Positions 5,104-8,495 of a stretch of 8,495 nt of DNA are shown one piece after another (position 1 is the first letter of the stretch; each line of letters begins with the position of its first letter). This DNA is from an uncultured Blautia sp. Its GTDB lineage: Bacteria > Bacillota > Clostridia > Lachnospirales > Lachnospiraceae. Made by a program: the position numbers and the translations under genes. The notes beneath the pieces are model-generated. The model made no database searches, had not been told where the DNA came from, and saw only the letters and a list, made by a program, of their open reading frames with translations. The stretch spans positions 1-8,495 of the forward strand of contig CAKROE010000098.1 in the NCBI GenBank assembly GCA_934371915.1. The letters are read 5' to 3'.

Positions 5104-5616
5104 TCAGTTTATATCTGACTTCTCTCTTTTTTGTATTACTGTTCGGATTTCTTTTTTATTCTTCGCATCAAGCAGCCCTTGCAGAATTTCTTCATCCTTG
5201 ATCATATCAAGGACCTGCAGCAGTCGGTCAATATGCTTATCTTTTCCGGCCACAGTAAACATGATCACGATTTTCACCGGAATCCGGCAGTCTTCCTCCC
5301 CCATTGCATCAAATTCAATTGGCGGATTCAGCACTGCAATTGAAATACCTTCTTTTTTTACATGTTCCGCGTCTGTATGTGGAATTGCCACTCCAATCCC
5401 GTTCACATCCAGCCCTGTCGGATAATCCTTTTCTCTTTTCAGAACAGCCTCTGTGAACCCTTCTTCTCCATACCCTTCCTGTATCATGGCATCTCCCATG
5501 AGCTGCAGTACCTCTATGTTGTCGGATGCCTTTAAATTATGAAAAATCAAATTGTCGTTTAGCTCTTTCCAGATCATTTTTTCCCTGCTTTCTGTTGTAT
5601 TCTTTTTCATCCCCAT
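5104..5616 (-). CDS. PTS IIA component, fructose/galactitol type (PF00359), without IIB or IIC
   Basis: A 170-residue single-domain protein whose YPTGL...GIGVAIPHTDAEHV block (65-86) is the phosphorylation-site motif of the PTS_EIIA_2 family; His80 is the probable phospho-acceptor and His85 is also conserved in galactitol-type proteins. Downstream IPVKIVIMFTVAGKDKHIDRLLQVLDMI (about 112-139) completes the domain. Family members pass phosphate from HPr to a IIB domain during sugar uptake. No IIB or IIC gene is in the window, so the protein may serve a permease encoded elsewhere or act as a regulatory phosphorelay protein. Start at 5616 (MGMKK); the third codon is an alternative. The AGG of its Shine-Dalgarno overlaps the LOG stop codon, and the 7-bp gap indicates translational coupling. 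Confidence 0.88.
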   Translation of the reverse strand: MGMKKNTTESREKMIWKELNDNLIFHNLKASDNIEVLQLMGDAMIQEGYGEEGFTEAVLKREKDYPTGLDVNGIGVAIPHTDAEHVKKEGISIAVLNPPIEFDAMGEEDCRIPVKIVIMFTVAGKDKHIDRLLQVLDMIKDEEILQGLLDAKNKKEIRTVIQKREKSDIN

Positions 5617-5623
5617 TAACCGG

Positions 5624-6163
5624 TTACCTGTAATTTTCTATGTAAGACAAGATCTGCTCCGGATCATCCATAAATTCACAGAGTTTCAGATTGGACGGAT
5701 CCATGAATTTCTCATCAGCCGTATGGCGCAGCAGAACTTCCATTCCGTCATAGTAGCCGTTGATATTGTAGAGAACGATCGGGCGATCCAGTCTGTGCAG
5801 ACTTTTAAGCGTCAGGATCTCAAAAAATTCTTCATAGGTTCCGATTCCGCCTGGTGTAACGATTGTTGCATCAGAGCGCTCCTCGAGAAGTTTTTTGCGC
5901 TCGCGCATGGTATCTGTAAAAATAAATTCACTGCAGTTCTGATACAGAACACCCGGTTTATCAAAAAATCGTGGTGCAATACCAAGAATATAACCGCCTT
6001 CGACATCCACACCTCGCGCCGCTGATCCCATCATTCCTGTCGCGCCGCCGCCAAACACCAGCCCGTGTCCACGCTTCGCCATCATTTTTCCGAGTTCTTC
6101 TGTTTTGTCATAATAAATCTGCTCCAGCTGCGCACTGGAAGCGCCATAGATACATATATTCAT
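5624..6163 (-). CDS. LOG family protein, nucleoside 5'-monophosphate phosphoribohydrolase
   Basis: A 179-residue Rossmann-like protein with both LOG signatures: GGGATGMMG (38-46) and PGGIGTYEE (104-112), plus MRERK (86-90), whose Arg87 together with Glu112 matches the catalytic pair of the family. LOG enzymes release adenine-type bases from nucleoside 5'-monophosphates such as AMP or cytokinin ribotides. Bacterial members of about 180-190 residues are common and mostly lack a known physiological substrate. The N-terminus MNICIYGASS is the usual start, and GGAG lies 6 nt upstream. It follows the Nif11-like gene by 3 bp and precedes the PTS IIA gene by 7 bp, so it is firmly inside an operon. 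TIGR00730-type family membership is confident; cytokinin production is not implied. Confidence 0.93.
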   Translation of the reverse strand: MNICIYGASSAQLEQIYYDKTEELGKMMAKRGHGLVFGGGATGMMGSAARGVDVEGGYILGIAPRFFDKPGVLYQNCSEFIFTDTMRERKKLLEERSDATIVTPGGIGTYEEFFEILTLKSLHRLDRPIVLYNINGYYDGMEVLLRHTADEKFMDPSNLKLCEFMDDPEQILSYIENYR

Positions 6164-6166
6164 AAT

Positions 6167-6448
6167 TTACTCCAGTCCTGCAAAGAATAATTCGTAAAAA
6201 TCATCCTCGCCTTCAAGCATTGGTGAGTTCTCGCCACCGCCATTGGTGCTCCTGCGCATCGTAGCATAAAATTCTTCACCTGCAGTGATCAGATCCATAT
6301 CGTAGATCTCATATCCCAGTTCTCTGCATTTCCGACAAAATGCGCTGAGAGGCTGTGCATCTTTCCTTGTTTCCAGAAGTTCTGCCCGAAGCTTCTCGTC
6401 ACGACGTGCTTTGCTTTTCAATTCATCCAACATTTCTGTAATTCCCAT
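6167..6448 (-). CDS. small Nif11-like protein of 93 residues
   Basis: The frame is open to 6544, but the real start is ATG at 6448 (MGITEMLDEL), because a GGAGG Shine-Dalgarno lies about 8 nt upstream and the extra upstream residues (rich in Lys, Asn and Thr) look non-coding. Residues 1-65 are helical and charged and resemble a Nif11-type domain: an EMLDELKSKARRDEKLRAEL helix, then PLSAFCRKCRELGYEIYDMDL. The tail (66-93) holds three consecutive Gly (70-72), then an acidic, hydrophobic end (ENSPMLEGEDDFYELFFAGLE). Nif11 domains serve as leader peptides in some RiPP precursors, where a Gly-Gly motif precedes the core. This tail has no Cys or Thr and one Ser, so a lanthipeptide is unlikely. It is first in the operon and function is unassigned. 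Cys38 and Cys41 form a CxxC pair. Confidence 0.78.
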   Translation of the reverse strand: MGITEMLDELKSKARRDEKLRAELLETRKDAQPLSAFCRKCRELGYEIYDMDLITAGEEFYATMRRSTNGGGENSPMLEGEDDFYELFFAGLE

Positions 6449-6464
6449 GGTGTCGCCCTCCCTT

Positions 6465-6493
6465 ATTGTAAACAGCTTCGCTGGTAGCCACAA
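6465..6493 (-). promoter_or_regulatory. candidate sigma-A promoter for the four-gene minus-strand operon
   Basis: On the minus strand TTGTGG (6488-6493) and TACAAT (6465-6470) are separated by exactly 17 bp. A start about 7 nt after the -10 would leave a leader of only about 15 nt and clip the 5' edge of the Shine-Dalgarno, which is odd. Spacing and hexamers fit well, but position makes it uncertain. Confidence 0.45.
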
Positions 6494-6530
6494 AGATGAA
6501 GTATTCTGCATCTTATTTCTCTTAAAATGC

Positions 6531-6570
6531 AGAAATGCAGACACACACCAACGTATATGTCTGCATTTCT
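6531..6570 (-). terminator. hairpin after the anti-sigma gene, candidate terminator with weak U-tract
   Basis: A perfect 13-bp inverted repeat (AGAAATGCAGACA at 6531-6543, complement at 6558-6570) with a 14-nt loop begins 3 nt after the anti-sigma stop codon. On the minus strand it is followed by GCATTTTAAG, only four T in a row, so it may terminate inefficiently or protect the mRNA 3' end. Confidence 0.55.
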
Positions 6571-6573
6571 TCT

Positions 6574-7905
6574 CTAATTTTGTGGTGTTGTCTGAATATA
6601 AGATACCACATCTTCCTTATATAATTCAAGAAGAGTCTTCTTCTTTGTACTGATTGCAAAGCCGTGGATCTTCAGACCGTTTTTCTTTACATAATCAATC
6701 ATATTCTGATAGTCTTCCTGATAATCAGTTGACTGCCCCATCATGGAAAGGATGTCATCATGATCCTGCATATAGGAAAGCATACTGGTAAAATGTGTCT
6801 GCATGGCATCTGCATCCGTCACCTCTGCCTCATTATAAGCATCTGCGTTATCCAGGAGCGACAGATACGGATATTTATCTTTGTCCCAGCTCATGCCTGA
6901 ACCTGATGCATACGGGCAGAAACCCATGTTTGGCTCACCGCAGTAACCGTCCTCTTCTTCTGTGTGAACTGCACACCAGAGATTTCCCCACTCCAGATCT
7001 TTCTTATCAGAGAGTTTTTCAAACCAGTCGATAAAATCTTTGTAGTCCATAAGTTCGTTTATGGAAACATATGCCGTGTACCAGTCATTATCGTTGTATC
7101 CGGAAATTTCTTCTTTTGAATACTGAATACTCTCCTGTTTGCGAGCCTCTGTATCTACTTTTGTTTCCTTTCCGTTCTCATCTGTCTCCCATGCTTCCCA
7201 TGCATTCTCATCTCCCGGAAGGTAAAACATCAGCGCCGGACGGCTCAGAATATTGTTATCATATAAAGTGAGCTTGCCTCGTATCAGTCGGCCACTGACA
7301 GAAGTAAATTTTCCCGTCCAGGTGTACGTCTGTGGGATAACGATATCATATTCTCCATAGCCTCTGGAAACTGCATTTACCTGATCACGGTAATTTCCCG
7401 GCAAAAACAGTTCCGAATATACGGAAAGATCCAGCGACATTCTGGTCGTTGTCATTCCATCATACGTTCCGGCTGCTGCGTTGGGATCATAATAAAATTT
7501 TGAAACTGCTTTCGGAAGGATAAAGACTGCGCAGAGAACAAACAGTAAAACAACTGCCCCTACGACCGTACCCATTTTGATAAAAGCCTTGCGGATGGAG
7601 CGCCGAATTTCCTTCATGAACTGCTCGTTAAAAGCTTCCTCTTGCTTCTCCGGCTGATTTCTCTGTTGTTCTTCTATGCTGTTATCGTTTTTACTATTTT
7701 GTCGTTCTGTCTTCTGCGTTTCGTCATTCACCCCCTTGAAACATCCCTGTTCATTCTCCAAGTCAGAGAACTTTGGTATTTCACCCTCTTCATAAAGAAA
7801 TTCACTGATTGCATCCTGTTTTTCGATTTCCGCTTCTATCCGTTTTTTTGCGCTGTCTTCCAACTTTCCCTGCTTATATAGTCTCAATAACTCGCGATAT
7901 GTCAT
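6574..7905 (-). CDS. membrane anti-sigma factor (Sigma_reg_N / Sigma_reg_C, YhdL-like)
   Basis: A 443-residue single-pass protein. Residues 1-45 (MTYRELLRLYKQGKLEDSAKKRIEAEIEKQDAISEFLYEE) form the cytoplasmic sigma-binding part, matching the sigma-factor-regulator N-terminal family. A hydrophilic Gln/Glu/Asn-rich linker (50-98) and a basic stretch RRSIRK precede one transmembrane helix at about 112-131. The large outer domain follows; its end (about 265-435, including LKIHGFAISTKKKTLLELYK) fits the Sigma_reg_C family. No zinc-binding HxxxCxxC motif is present. Three Cys residues (311, 322, 330) cluster in the outer domain and could form a disulfide. It follows the ECF sigma gene by 86 bp in the same direction, and AGGAGG lies 7 nt before the ATG, so it should hold that sigma factor at the membrane until an envelope signal arrives. 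Confidence 0.88.
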   Translation of the reverse strand: MTYRELLRLYKQGKLEDSAKKRIEAEIEKQDAISEFLYEEGEIPKFSDLENEQGCFKGVNDETQKTERQNSKNDNSIEEQQRNQPEKQEEAFNEQFMKEIRRSIRKAFIKMGTVVGAVVLLFVLCAVFILPKAVSKFYYDPNAAAGTYDGMTTTRMSLDLSVYSELFLPGNYRDQVNAVSRGYGEYDIVIPQTYTWTGKFTSVSGRLIRGKLTLYDNNILSRPALMFYLPGDENAWEAWETDENGKETKVDTEARKQESIQYSKEEISGYNDNDWYTAYVSINELMDYKDFIDWFEKLSDKKDLEWGNLWCAVHTEEEDGYCGEPNMGFCPYASGSGMSWDKDKYPYLSLLDNADAYNEAEVTDADAMQTHFTSMLSYMQDHDDILSMMGQSTDYQEDYQNMIDYVKKNGLKIHGFAISTKKKTLLELYKEDVVSYIQTTPQN

Positions 7906-7991
7906 TTCACATCCTCCTCTCTGCCAACTATATTTCTATCTGATTCTGCTTACATATTTTATACTATTTTTTACGCCTTTCACTTATCTGT

Positions 7992-8492
7992 CTATTCTCC
8001 TTTTAACTCTTCTAAGTCTTTCTTCAATTCTTTCTTTGCCCGGTATGCCAGCACACGGACATTCTCCGGAGTAATATGTAAAACTGCGGCAATCTCTTTC
8101 TGCGACATTCCGCCGAAATACTGCATCTGAATGATCTCGCGTTTTTTTAAATCCAGATTCTGAAGTGCCCGGTAAAGCATCCGTCTGTTTTCTTCGGCAA
8201 GAATATTTTCGAGCAGGTCTCCTTTTGCGCAATCTTCCGTGACAGCATCCTGTCCCTCGCTGAGAATCTCTTTTGACCTCTTTTTCTGCTGATTATAAAA
8301 AAGATTCCTCGCGACCATATAAAGCCATGCCCGCATATTTGTATGTCCGTCTGGCAGTGCCAGAAGTGCTTTCAGGAATGTCTCATGCAGCAGATCCTCC
8401 GCCTGATGCCAGTTCCTGCAAAGGGAATACAAATACAGATATAATTCTTTTTGATATGTGCCATATAACTTCATTAAAAGCTCATTATCCAC
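7992..8492 (-). CDS. ECF sigma factor (SigM-like), start at or beyond window edge
   Basis: The frame encodes at least 166 residues. Region 2 spans about 8-70, with AEDLLHETFLKAL (31-43) for core-polymerase binding and RAWLYMVARNLFYN (54-67) for -10 recognition. Region 4 covers about 104-157, with helix-turn-helix MSQKEIAAVLHITPENVRVLAYRAKKEL (129-156) for the -35 element. No region 1.1 or 3 is present, which defines group 4 (ECF) sigma factors. The first possible start is GTG at 8492, but the frame stays open to the window edge (GAT at 8493-8495), so the true start may lie outside. The adjacent anti-sigma gene indicates an envelope-stress type regulon; related pairs (SigM/YhdL) respond to cell-wall damage. 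The 86-bp gap to the anti-sigma gene carries no obvious terminator. Confidence 0.92.
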   Translation of the reverse strand: MDNELLMKLYGTYQKELYLYLYSLCRNWHQAEDLLHETFLKALLALPDGHTNMRAWLYMVARNLFYNQQKKRSKEILSEGQDAVTEDCAKGDLLENILAEENRRMLYRALQNLDLKKREIIQMQYFGGMSQKEIAAVLHITPENVRVLAYRAKKELKKDLEELKGE

Positions 8493-8495
8493 ATC

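Noticed and set aside
5552..6025. 157-codon plus-strand frame across the LOG and IIA genes
   Set aside because: It overlaps two well-identified minus-strand genes and has no credible start site.
6449..6544. N-terminal extension of the Nif11-like protein to the ATG at 6544
   Set aside because: The strong GGAGG before the ATG at 6448 and the non-protein-like extra residues favour the shorter form; the extension would also run into the hairpin loop.
7906..7991. Separate promoter between the sigma and anti-sigma genes
   Set aside because: TATAAA-like AT-rich sequence is present on the minus strand, but no acceptable -35 element lies at the right distance.

Overview
The window looks like chromosomal DNA from a low-to-moderate-GC Firmicute, most likely Lachnospiraceae (class Clostridia). 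The grounds are gene content and protein style: ECF-transporter S components with no local energising module, a SigM/YhdL-type sigma/anti-sigma pair with Sigma_reg N- and C-terminal domains, a second N-terminally extended RsmH-like methyltransferase, strong purine-rich Shine-Dalgarno sites and short intergenic hairpins. No transposase, phage gene, tRNA, rRNA or CRISPR array is visible.

Layout. (1) 1-1281, minus strand: the N-terminal part of an RsmH-like methyltransferase, cut by the window edge, preceded in the same direction by a BD-FAE-like alpha/beta hydrolase with a GTG start. (2) 1282-1906: a 625-bp divergent non-coding region. It holds a 16-bp tandem duplication, about six diverged copies of a 53-bp repeat in exact register, a short GC-rich dyad, and a structured 5' leader whose 3' arm can pair either with its own 5' arm or with the Shine-Dalgarno region. 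(3) 1907-4181, plus strand: a tight three-gene operon (S component, class V aminotransferase, S component) ending in a strong intrinsic terminator. (4) 4261-4440: a compact non-coding segment packed with hairpins, between convergent transcription units. (5) 4443-6448, minus strand: a four-gene operon, transcribed as a Nif11-like small protein, a LOG-family phosphoribohydrolase, a galactitol-type PTS IIA protein and a C39-like cysteine peptidase. (6) 6574-8495, minus strand: an ECF sigma factor (start at or beyond the window edge) followed by its membrane anti-sigma factor.

How the genes work together. The most coherent system is the plus-strand operon. The aminotransferase resembles pyridoxamine-pyruvate aminotransferase. 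Its loop that binds the PLP phosphate in relatives carries Glu60 and Ile62 instead of the Ser and His seen in alanine-glyoxylate aminotransferase, so it may use free pyridoxal/pyridoxamine as substrate. Flanked by two PF07155-type S components, it suggests a vitamin B6 uptake-and-interconversion unit, possibly controlled by the structured leader. The sigma/anti-sigma pair is a standard envelope-stress type module. The LOG/IIA/Nif11-like/C39-like operon has no known joint function. The co-occurrence of a Nif11-like peptide with a Gly-Gly-Gly stretch and a C39-fold protease deserves a look, but it could be coincidental.
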